Position numbers and translations under genes: made by a program. From NCBI GenBank assembly GCA_035277525.1, contig DATEKH010000270.1, positions 1-24,039 of the forward strand: DNA of 24,039 nt. Direction: 5' to 3'. Numbering within the stretch: the stretch's first letter is position 1; every line of letters starts with the position of its first letter. Positions 17,161 to 24,039 of the stretch are shown piece by piece. The DNA is from CAIKMD01 sp035277525. Lineage in GTDB: Bacteria; Pseudomonadota; Alphaproteobacteria; ATCC43930; CGMCC-115725. A model generated the notes under the pieces. The model worked only from the letters and a program-made list of their open reading frames with translations, made no database searches and was not told where the DNA came from.

Positions 17161-18311
17161 CGCGAGCCTCCCGCGGCGGGCGCCGGCGACGGCGCAGGGT
17201 TCTGCGCGGCGGGTGCGTTCGAGCGGACGGGCGCGCTCAGCCCGGGCAAGGGCAGATAAGGCACGACGCCCGAACCCGAAGCGGTCTTGTCGATCAGGAT
17301 CTTCTTGGTGCTCTTCAGGATGCTCTCGAGGGTTTCGATATAGAGCCGGCGCGCTGTCACATCCTGAGAGACCTTGTAGGATTGATAGACGGAGTCGAAT
17401 CGCGCAGCATCACCTTGTGCCTGTAGCACGATCTGCGCCTTGTAGGCTTGCGCCTCCTGAATCGCGCGCGCGCCGTCGCCGCGCGCCTGGGGCACGACGC
17501 TATTGGCATAGGCCTGCGCCTGGTTGATCAGGGTCTGCTGATCGATTTTCGCGCTTTGCACATCGCGGAAAGCATCGATCACGGGGCCCGGCGGATCGAC
17601 CTTCTGCAGCTGAACCTGGGTGATCTGAACGCCCGAGCCGTAGCTGTCGAGGATTTCCTGCAACAGTTTCTGCGTGTCGTTCTCGATCTTAGCGCGGCCC
17701 TCGGCAAGCGCGCTTGCGATCTCGGTGTGGCCGATGATCTCGCGCATCGAGCTTTCCGCCGCCGCCTTCACCGTCAGTTCGGGATCGCGGATGTTGAAGA
17801 GGAAGTAGGGCGCGTCCTTCACCAGCCAGAACACCGTGAAGTTGACATCGACAATGTTTTCATCGCCGGTGAGCATCAGCGATTCCTCGGGCACGTCGGT
17901 GACGCTGCCGCTGCGCCCGGGCGCGCCGGCGCGAAAACCGATCTCGATGCGGTTGACCCGCGTCACCGTCGGCGTCAGTGCCTCCTCGACCGGCCAGGGC
18001 CAGTGATAATTGAGTCCGGGCGCCGTTTTCCCGGCATAAGCGCCGAAACGCAAGACGATGCCTTCCTGATCGGGTTCGACGCGGTAGATGCCGCTGGCGA
18101 ACCACAAAAGCACCACGATCGCGACGCCCAAGCCCCAGATCGTTGGACCGCCGGCGCCCGTCCCGCCGGGGAGTACGCGGCGCAGAAAATTCTGCAAGCG
18201 CCGCAGCGTGTCTTCGAAGTTCGGGGGCTGGAACCCGCGCCCGCCGCCGCTCCCCCACGGGCCGGGGCCTCCGCCGCCGCCCCAAGGGCCGCCTCCCTGA
18301 TTCCAGGACAT
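17157..18311 (-). CDS. hflK: HflK, SPFH-domain partner of HflC
   Basis: A 384-residue partner of HflC. It has the typical glycine-rich cytoplasmic N-terminus (MSWNQGGGPWGGGGGPGPW), a single membrane helix (about 57-75), and an SPFH domain starting near IYRVEPDQEGIVLRFGAY. The segments EESLMLTGDENIVDVNFTVFW and ESSMREIIGHTEIASAL, typical of HflK, are followed by the coiled-coil region (QAQAYANSVVPQARGDGARAI). The last ~35 residues are Pro/Ala-rich and probably disordered. ATG 18311 is used. A TATAAG box (18361-18356) about 45 bases upstream is a possible -10, without a good -35. It is divergent from mrp across 135 bases, and is first of hflK-hflC-DUF2065-Do protease. Confidence 0.96.
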   Translation of the reverse strand: MSWNQGGGPWGGGGGPGPWGSGGGRGFQPPNFEDTLRRLQNFLRRVLPGGTGAGGPTIWGLGVAIVVLLWFASGIYRVEPDQEGIVLRFGAYAGKTAPGLNYHWPWPVEEALTPTVTRVNRIEIGFRAGAPGRSGSVTDVPEESLMLTGDENIVDVNFTVFWLVKDAPYFLFNIRDPELTVKAAAESSMREIIGHTEIASALAEGRAKIENDTQKLLQEILDSYGSGVQITQVQLQKVDPPGPVIDAFRDVQSAKIDQQTLINQAQAYANSVVPQARGDGARAIQEAQAYKAQIVLQAQGDAARFDSVYQSYKVSQDVTARRLYIETLESILKSTKKILIDKTASGSGVVPYLPLPGLSAPVRSNAPAAQNPAPSPAPAAGGSR

Positions 18312-18446
18312 CGACCAATCCTCTCAGCGCTCGCTAGGCACGCGACCCGGCATCTCTTATATGTCAGCCATTATTCGCGGCAGACGCGCGGGAATGGCAC
18401 CCCGATATCGGCGGCGGCAAGTCTTGTCAAGGAAGAGGCGCACGGG
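18312..18446. promoter_or_regulatory. divergent hflK / mrp promoter region
   Basis: This 135-bp spacer must hold the start signals for hflK (minus) and probably mrp (plus). On the minus strand TATAAG at 18361-18356 is a good -10 match, about 45 bases before the hflK ATG. A TTGACA lies farther up (18439-18434), with only TATCGG 17 bases after it. I could not fit a heat-shock sigma-32 type promoter with confidence. On the plus strand I see no clear pair, only the GGAAGAGG ribosome site before mrp. Confidence 0.3.
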
Positions 18447-19556
<1,110 letters not shown>

Positions 19557-19626
19557 CCCGTCACGACGCCGTGGACGGAGGGCGCTGCGCGTGGAACTAT
19601 GGCGCGGGCAGCCGTGTGGGGGGCGC

Positions 19627-20886
19627 ATGACCACCGATCCAGGCCTTGTTTCCGCCGAGGAAAACCGTTTGCTGACCTCGACTGGCGCCGGCACGCCGAT
19701 GGGCGAGGTGCTGCGCCGCTATTGGTGGCCGGTCGGCATTACGGAGGAGCTCAAAGAGAAGCCGACCTTTGTCCGCGTTTTGGGCGAGGACCTGGTCCTT
19801 TTCCGCGACCGCCGCGGCCGCGCCGGCCTGATCGAGGCGCGTTGCGCCCATCGCCGCGCCAATCTCTGCCTCGGCACGGTCGGGCTCGAAGGCCTGCGCT
19901 GCCGCTATCATGGCTGGCTCTACGATACGCAGGGGCGCATCCTCGATGCGCCGGGAACCTTGCCCGGCAGCGATGTGAAAGAGCGCGTGCGCCAGCGCGC
20001 TTATCCGGTCGAGGAGCTGGGCGGGCTCGTCTTCGCCTATCTCGGCCCGGCGCCGGCGCCGCTGCTGCCGCGCTTCGATTTCCTGACCAAGCCGGGATTG
20101 CGGCTCGCGCGCGTGATCGGCTTTGCCAATTCCAATTGGCTGCAACTCGCCGAGAATGGCTGCGACCCGCTCCACGTCACCTTTGCGCATGCGATGAGCT
20201 GGGGCGGCGTCGCCTCGGCGCCGATCCATATGAGCTTCGATGAGACCCAATGGGGTCTCATCTATCGCTCCGGCCGGCCGATCGATCGGCGCGAGCGCTT
20301 TGCCTATCGCGAGCAGCATTGGCTGCTGCCCGGCGTGACGCTCGCCTCGGAGGGTTACGGGCGCATGACCGCCAATGATTTCGGGTCGCTCAAATTGTCG
20401 CACGCGCTGATGCCGCGCGGCGCGCGCTACAATGTGCCGCTCGACGACACGCATACCATGCTCGTGCGCGTGATCTGGGTGCCGGAGGGCAGCCCGGCGG
20501 AATACGACCGCAGCAAGCTGTTGACGACGCCCGATTGGCGACCCGACCCGGTCGAGCCTTACCGCGAATATCGCCGCCTCGAGGACAGACCGAGCCTCGG
20601 CTATGACTGGCCGCAGATGGTGAGCGCGCAGGACGCAACCATCCAGGACAGCATGGGCGCGCTCGCCGATCGCGAGAACGAGCATCTGACGCCGTCGGAT
20701 GGCGGGGTCGTCATCGCGCGAAAGCTGCTGCGCGATGCGCTCGCCGCGGTGGCGGCCGGGCGCGACCCCAAGGGCGTGCTGCGCGATTCGTCCGCAAACC
20801 GCGATATCGAAATCCCCGTTTTCGAGGACGTGCTCGGACGCGAGGATTTCGAGCGCTTAACGAGGCTCCACGAAGCTGCGGAGTAG
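19627..20886 (+). CDS. Rieske [2Fe-2S] ring-hydroxylating oxygenase, large subunit
   Basis: A 419-residue mononuclear iron oxygenase. The N-terminal Rieske domain has C73-A-H75 and C92-R-Y-H95, the exact C-x-H / C-x-x-H ligand pattern. The catalytic domain carries E176-N-x-x-D180-x-x-H183-x4-H188, giving two iron histidines; D336 in SAQDATIQDSMG is the probable third ligand. The ending with DRENEHL and the VIARKLLRDA helix resembles the phthalate 4,5-dioxygenase/vanillate demethylase type (KshA/VanA-like oxygenases that use a separate reductase). The substrate cannot be named, and no reductase or ferredoxin is nearby. ATG 19627 follows a GGGGGG tract; a start at 19591 is less likely. It ends 3 bases from a convergent binding-protein gene. 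Confidence 0.9.
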   Translation: MTTDPGLVSAEENRLLTSTGAGTPMGEVLRRYWWPVGITEELKEKPTFVRVLGEDLVLFRDRRGRAGLIEARCAHRRANLCLGTVGLEGLRCRYHGWLYDTQGRILDAPGTLPGSDVKERVRQRAYPVEELGGLVFAYLGPAPAPLLPRFDFLTKPGLRLARVIGFANSNWLQLAENGCDPLHVTFAHAMSWGGVASAPIHMSFDETQWGLIYRSGRPIDRRERFAYREQHWLLPGVTLASEGYGRMTANDFGSLKLSHALMPRGARYNVPLDDTHTMLVRVIWVPEGSPAEYDRSKLLTTPDWRPDPVEPYREYRRLEDRPSLGYDWPQMVSAQDATIQDSMGALADRENEHLTPSDGGVVIARKLLRDALAAVAAGRDPKGVLRDSSANRDIEIPVFEDVLGREDFERLTRLHEAAE

Positions 20887-20889
20887 CTC

Positions 20890-22092
20890 CTACTCCAGCG
20901 GCACGCCGCGCAGATTGCTGACGAGGTGCCATTCCTTCTTCGTCGGGTCCCAACGCACGACCACCGCATTGTCGATGTTGAGGCCGCGCTGTGGCGTCTT
21001 CTTGAAATTATAATCGCCTTCGGCGCCGACATGCCCGGTCCAGTTGATTAGGAAATCGTGCAGCTGCTTGGCGGTGGCGCCCGCCGGCAGCTTGTTGAGC
21101 GCGTCGACCACGGTGTGGATCGGCTCCCAGCCGAGCTCGATGCCGGAATCGGGATAAATCCCAACCGCTTTCATGCTGGCGAAGAACTGCTTTTGCTTCG
21201 CCGCCACCTCGGGCGAGACGCTCAAACGCGGATCGCCATTGGCGGCCCATTCGCCAACGCCGAAGAAGACTTGCTTCGGCAGGAAGGCCGCATAGTCCTC
21301 CATCTGCTGGAGCGTCATGTTGCTGCCTGACGGCGCGGTCGGCAGATCGATGCCGGCCTGCTTCAAGCCGCGAAACACGGTGGCGCCCGCCGCCGCCGTC
21401 GCCCAGGAGATGATCGCCTGCGGGTTGCCCGCCTGCATGGTCGCGATCTGCGCGGTCACGGTGACATCGCTCGGCGCGAAATGGGTGTTGGCGACCAAGG
21501 TCACGTCCTTGAATGCGGGCTCTTTCACCAGCCCGGTGATTGCTTTCTCGGCATCCTGGCCCGAGGCGTCGGTGGTAGTGATGAGGGCGATGCGCTTCCA
21601 GCCTTTGGCGTGGAAATAGGTCATGAGCGCACGCTGCTGGTCGTGGCTGTCGATCTGCGAGGTGAAGACATAGCCGCCGGGCTTGGTGCGGATCGAGGGC
21701 GAGAAGCACCACATCACCGGGCCCTCGGCCTCGACGAGCGGCGCCATGGCGTTGCACAGCGCCGAGATCGTCGAGCCGAGGATCACGGCGGGGTGTTCGG
21801 CGATCACCTGGTTGGTCAGCTGCACCGCGACTTGCGGGCTCGTCTGGTCGTCGTGGAAGACGAGACGGATTTTCTTACCGTGGATGCCGCCGGCCTCGTT
21901 GAGGGTCTTCTCCGCGACCTGCAGCGCCTGCTGCTCGCCTTTGCCCAAGAACGCACCGTTGCCGGTCAAAGGCAGAATGACGTTGAGATCGTAGGTGTCG
22001 GCCGCAAGCGCTTGCGGCACGCTGGCGGCGCTCGCGGCAAAAGCGGCGGCAAGCGCAATGGCGGCGACGGTGCTGGATTGTTTGGCGGGCAT
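20890..22092 (-). CDS. ABC transporter periplasmic substrate-binding protein (LivK/Peripla_BP_6 type)
   Basis: A 400-residue exported binding protein. The signal peptide runs about 1-30 (MPAKQSS, a hydrophobic Ala-rich core, cleavage at ALA-A). The mature protein starts DTYDLNVILPLTGNGAFLGKG and has the two-lobe type I fold with GGIHGKKIRLVFHDDQTSPQVAVQLTNQ, which marks the branched-chain amino acid/amide/urea group. The ligand is not predictable from motifs; such proteins also bind aromatic acids. ATG 22092 has GAGGATCA directly upstream; the frame to 22305 is not needed. No permease or ATPase gene adjoins it, so it is an orphan within this window. Proximity to the Rieske oxygenase gene allows a link to aromatic uptake, but the genes are convergent. 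Confidence 0.9.
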   Translation of the reverse strand: MPAKQSSTVAAIALAAAFAASAASVPQALAADTYDLNVILPLTGNGAFLGKGEQQALQVAEKTLNEAGGIHGKKIRLVFHDDQTSPQVAVQLTNQVIAEHPAVILGSTISALCNAMAPLVEAEGPVMWCFSPSIRTKPGGYVFTSQIDSHDQQRALMTYFHAKGWKRIALITTTDASGQDAEKAITGLVKEPAFKDVTLVANTHFAPSDVTVTAQIATMQAGNPQAIISWATAAAGATVFRGLKQAGIDLPTAPSGSNMTLQQMEDYAAFLPKQVFFGVGEWAANGDPRLSVSPEVAAKQKQFFASMKAVGIYPDSGIELGWEPIHTVVDALNKLPAGATAKQLHDFLINWTGHVGAEGDYNFKKTPQRGLNIDNAVVVRWDPTKKEWHLVSNLRGVPLE

Positions 22093-22339
22093 TGATCCTC
22101 GATCCTCCCTGGTGACGGTTCTCGTTTTAGCGCGTCGCAAATGCACCATATCGAGGCGGATTTGTCTCCCCGAAAAAGCGCGCGGCGCGAGAGAGCGCAT
22201 GCGACGAAAGGAAGCCGGTGATCCAAAAGCTGTTCGGATGCCTTGCGGCCTCGGCGAAGGGCGGCTCCCGCAGCGTACGCGGAATGCGTTGACAAAAGAG
22301 AACAAATAGTGTACGAAAGAAACCCGGGAGGCAGCCTGC
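22093..22339. promoter_or_regulatory. divergent region between the binding protein and the toxin-like gene
   Basis: A 247-bp spacer between divergent starts. The toxin side has a TTGACA-based promoter candidate (listed separately). On the other side I see the GGGAGGATCGAGG ribosome-binding tract and AT-richer DNA around 22125-22175, but no firm -35/-10 for the binding protein. The open frames across this gap are short or are extensions of the neighbouring genes, and I do not call a gene here. Confidence 0.4.
22289..22317 (+). promoter_or_regulatory. candidate promoter of the toxin-like gene
   Basis: A perfect -35 TTGACA (22289-22294) is followed after 17 bases by TACGAA (22312-22317), a weak -10. 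Transcription would start near 22324, almost at the GGGAGG ribosome site (22326-22331), giving a very short leader before the TTG start at 22340. The local DNA is clearly AT-richer than its surroundings. The spacing is ideal but the -10 is poor. Confidence 0.4.
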
Positions 22340-23623
22340 TTGCAGAGCGCGAAGCACCTTTGGAGCCTGAGCGAGGACCCGCAAGCGGGTCTCGGGCTCT
22401 CCTGTACGAAAGACGGTCTGTTCCTCGGCGCGACGCCGCTCCTCGAGCGCGATGGCGCCGGCTTTGTCGCCCGCCCGCAAGGCGATCTCGAACGGCTTTT
22501 AGCCGCCGGCTACAGGGCCGATGTCGCGCTCGACCGGACCATGTCGGGCCTCCAAACCGTCGCCTCGGCGCTCAACGATAGCAATCTCTGCCGCGCGCGC
22601 ATCGCCGCGGTCCATCTGCGCATCCCGCCGCTGCCGGATGAGCTCGCGCGCCTCGACATGCAACTCGAAGACATCTCGCTGGCCCTCGAGCGCATCCAAA
22701 AGACCACCGCGGCCGGCAATTGGGACCCGGCGAAGCATCCGCGCGCCGGCACCGCGCCCAATCCCGGCTGGTTCGCGCCGAGCGACGGCGGCGATGCCGG
22801 CATCGAGCCGACGCTCGTCTCCGACAAGACCGACGACGACGGCCGCCTTCACCTGCCTCCGGCCGAACGCAACGACGAGATCGGCGACCTCCTCGAATGG
22901 ATCGCGAATTCCAAGCCCAAGGATGTGCCCGCGATCGAAGGCGAAATTCGCCGCCTCTTCTATGACAAAGACGATGCACTCGGCGGAAGCATCATGCAGC
23001 GCGCGCTGGCCGATGCCGTGCGGCATCCCGACCTTGCAAGCCGAGAAAAGCTCCTCGAGGGCTACGAGCCCATCACTCATCGCGATCCGGAGCTCGCGGG
23101 CGAAATCAGTGATGACATCGCCAGCGCAGCTTTTCTTCGCGTGCCCGAAATTCTACCCGCACTTCGCTCCATCCTGCCAGGCGCTCGGACCGCAGAGACG
23201 GTGGCAATACCGACAGCGGAAGCCATCGAGCAAGCACGATCGGAATTTTGGAAGCTTGGCTGGTCAGCTCGGGGATTCGCTATTCACGAAGCCATGGGTG
23301 GAAATCTCCCTTGGTGGTTCAAGGGCATCGACGATTTTAGCGAAGGCGTTGCGACCAGCTTCAAGACGATCGACCTCGACGCCGCAACCTACCAGCATGC
23401 TCCGAATCTTACTTCCACGATCAACGGCTACGTCAACAAACTCGCAGCCTTTAATGGCAAGAGCTATACCAATTGGGAAGTGGAATCGGGAAAAATTACC
23501 AGCCGCGCTCTCAAATTGATCGTTCCCAAAGGGAGCATGACACCAGCGCAGAAAGCCGTGATCGACGCCGCAACTCAGCGCGCGCAATTGCGCGGCATCA
23601 CATTGAGCGCCATCCCGTTTTAG
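22340..23623 (+). CDS. polymorphic toxin-like protein with C-terminal CdiA-CT-type nuclease domain
   Basis: A 427-residue protein with no signal peptide or membrane helix. The TTG start at 22340 has GGGAGG eight bases upstream; no upstream ATG is in frame. Residues 1-125 form an unnamed domain (KDGLFLGATPLLERDGAGF; RIAAVHLRIPPLPDELARL). Residues 128-147 hold a Pro/His motif, WDPAKHPR...NPGWFAP, which I recall from other alphaproteobacterial toxin-like proteins. A charged linker (about 150-300) follows. The last ~125 residues resemble CDI nuclease toxins of the EC869/E479 type: RGFAIHEAMGGNLP (E317), FKGIDDF (D331/D332), GVATSFKTIDL (K342), then AATYQ, VNKLAAFNG and LKLIVPKGSMTPAQ. E-D-xxK spacing fits a PD-(D/E)XK nuclease. 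The target (DNA or tRNA) is unknown. GC drops in the toxin part. The adjoining gene is the probable immunity. Confidence 0.75.
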   Translation: MQSAKHLWSLSEDPQAGLGLSCTKDGLFLGATPLLERDGAGFVARPQGDLERLLAAGYRADVALDRTMSGLQTVASALNDSNLCRARIAAVHLRIPPLPDELARLDMQLEDISLALERIQKTTAAGNWDPAKHPRAGTAPNPGWFAPSDGGDAGIEPTLVSDKTDDDGRLHLPPAERNDEIGDLLEWIANSKPKDVPAIEGEIRRLFYDKDDALGGSIMQRALADAVRHPDLASREKLLEGYEPITHRDPELAGEISDDIASAAFLRVPEILPALRSILPGARTAETVAIPTAEAIEQARSEFWKLGWSARGFAIHEAMGGNLPWWFKGIDDFSEGVATSFKTIDLDAATYQHAPNLTSTINGYVNKLAAFNGKSYTNWEVESGKITSRALKLIVPKGSMTPAQKAVIDAATQRAQLRGITLSAIPF

Positions 23624-23631
23624 GACCGATC

Positions 23632-24039
23632 ATGCATTGTCATTGCTTCGTTCGAAACGGCATCGTCTACATCCCCACGCAGGGCATGATGGACAAGGGC
23701 CTCTATCGCGATATCGAACCTGTGGCCGTTGTCCCTCTATTCAACACCGAAGCGCTCCATCGGGCATTCGCGGACACAATTGCACGCGGCAATCCGAAAG
23801 TGCCGATTCCCAGATATCCAAACATCCCACCCCCCGACGTCCTCAAATACGCGGGCGTAAAAAGCTGGCGAGCCTTCGCGCGCGGGACTTCGACTTGGGC
23901 CATCGCCGAGAGCGATGGTGCGTTCGCCCTCCACGGCTACCGCAAAGAAGGCGGCGGGTGGGTACCGGACCAGTCCACGCGCGAAACCTTTCCGCCAGGC
24001 ACGAGCGCCGACCAAGTCATCGATCGCTTGATCGCGATC
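23632..24039 (+). CDS. probable cognate immunity protein (partial, cut by window edge)
   Basis: An ORF from ATG 23632, still open after 136 codons at the window end. It begins eight bases after the toxin stop; the toxin's TAG and the next two bases form TAGGA, a likely ribosome site, so the two are coupled. The protein is soluble, starting MHCHCFVRNGIVYIPTQG. Central segments are DIEPVAVVPLFNTEALHRAF, ARGNPKVPIPRY and VLKYAGVKSWRAFARGTSTW, and the visible end is FPPGTSADQVIDRLIAI. These resemble small proteins I recall beside CdiA-CT-type toxins, where they bind and block the nuclease. Codon use and GC are like the toxin domain, not the host-like N-terminal part. Identification rests on position plus recalled similarity; the true end is probably only a few codons beyond the window. 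Confidence 0.65.
   Translation, partial: MHCHCFVRNGIVYIPTQGMMDKGLYRDIEPVAVVPLFNTEALHRAFADTIARGNPKVPIPRYPNIPPPDVLKYAGVKSWRAFARGTSTWAIAESDGAFALHGYRKEGGGWVPDQSTRETFPPGTSADQVIDRLIAI

Noticed and set aside
17448..18446. Long in-frame N-terminal extension of mrp
   Set aside because: It runs antisense through hflK. The family start and a good ribosome site are at 18447.
22093..22305. 71-residue extension of the substrate-binding protein
   Set aside because: It would bury the clear signal peptide that starts at ATG 22092, which has a strong ribosome site.

Overview
The window looks like chromosomal DNA from a GC-rich alphaproteobacterium, most likely Rhodospirillales or a relative. The basis is the high GC, frequent GTG/TTG starts, and linked housekeeping blocks whose order I recall from that group: rod-shape genes, leuA, ilvC-ilvN-ilvB, miaA, serB, and hflK-hflC-DUF2065-Do protease. 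The species cannot be fixed from sequence alone.

Layout. Positions 1-110 hold the tail of a branched-chain amino acid ABC permease. Positions 231-1236 are a small accessory patch: a low-GC orphan membrane protein, a free-standing GIY-YIG nuclease-like gene, a 19-bp inverted repeat and a tRNA-Lys(CTT). From 1325 to 6908, on the minus strand, is the elongasome cluster mreB-mreC-mreD-mrdA-rodA. From 6977 to 13377, also minus, are miaA, ilvB, ilvN, ilvC and leuA, so most of branched-chain amino acid synthesis is together. The 424 bp before leuA holds a possible leader ORF, competing hairpins and an operator-like repeat cluster. serB (plus) converges on a Do-family protease that ends the hflK-hflC-DUF2065-degP block (14410-18311). 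Divergent from hflK is mrp (Fe-S carrier), then a Rieske oxygenase. The oxygenase converges, with a 3-bp gap, on a periplasmic substrate-binding protein of the branched-chain amino acid/amide type.

The right end (22289-24039) is the most interesting part. A 427-residue protein with no signal peptide has a C-terminal ~125 residues that looks like a CdiA-CT-type PD-(D/E)XK nuclease toxin. Eight bases later begins a gene, cut by the window edge, that looks like its cognate immunity protein. GC falls from about 60-65% in the N-terminal coding part to about 45-47% in the toxin part. That is the expected mark of a swapped toxin/immunity module on a resident N-terminal carrier domain. No large CdiA, Rhs or VgrG carrier is visible, so the delivery route is unknown.

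How the genes work together: MreBCD, PBP2 and RodA build the lateral wall. IlvBN, IlvC and LeuA supply valine, isoleucine and leucine. HflKC and the Do protease are envelope quality-control factors. The right-hand module is probably used in competition between bacteria. All functions are inferred by reading protein motifs; no database search was run.
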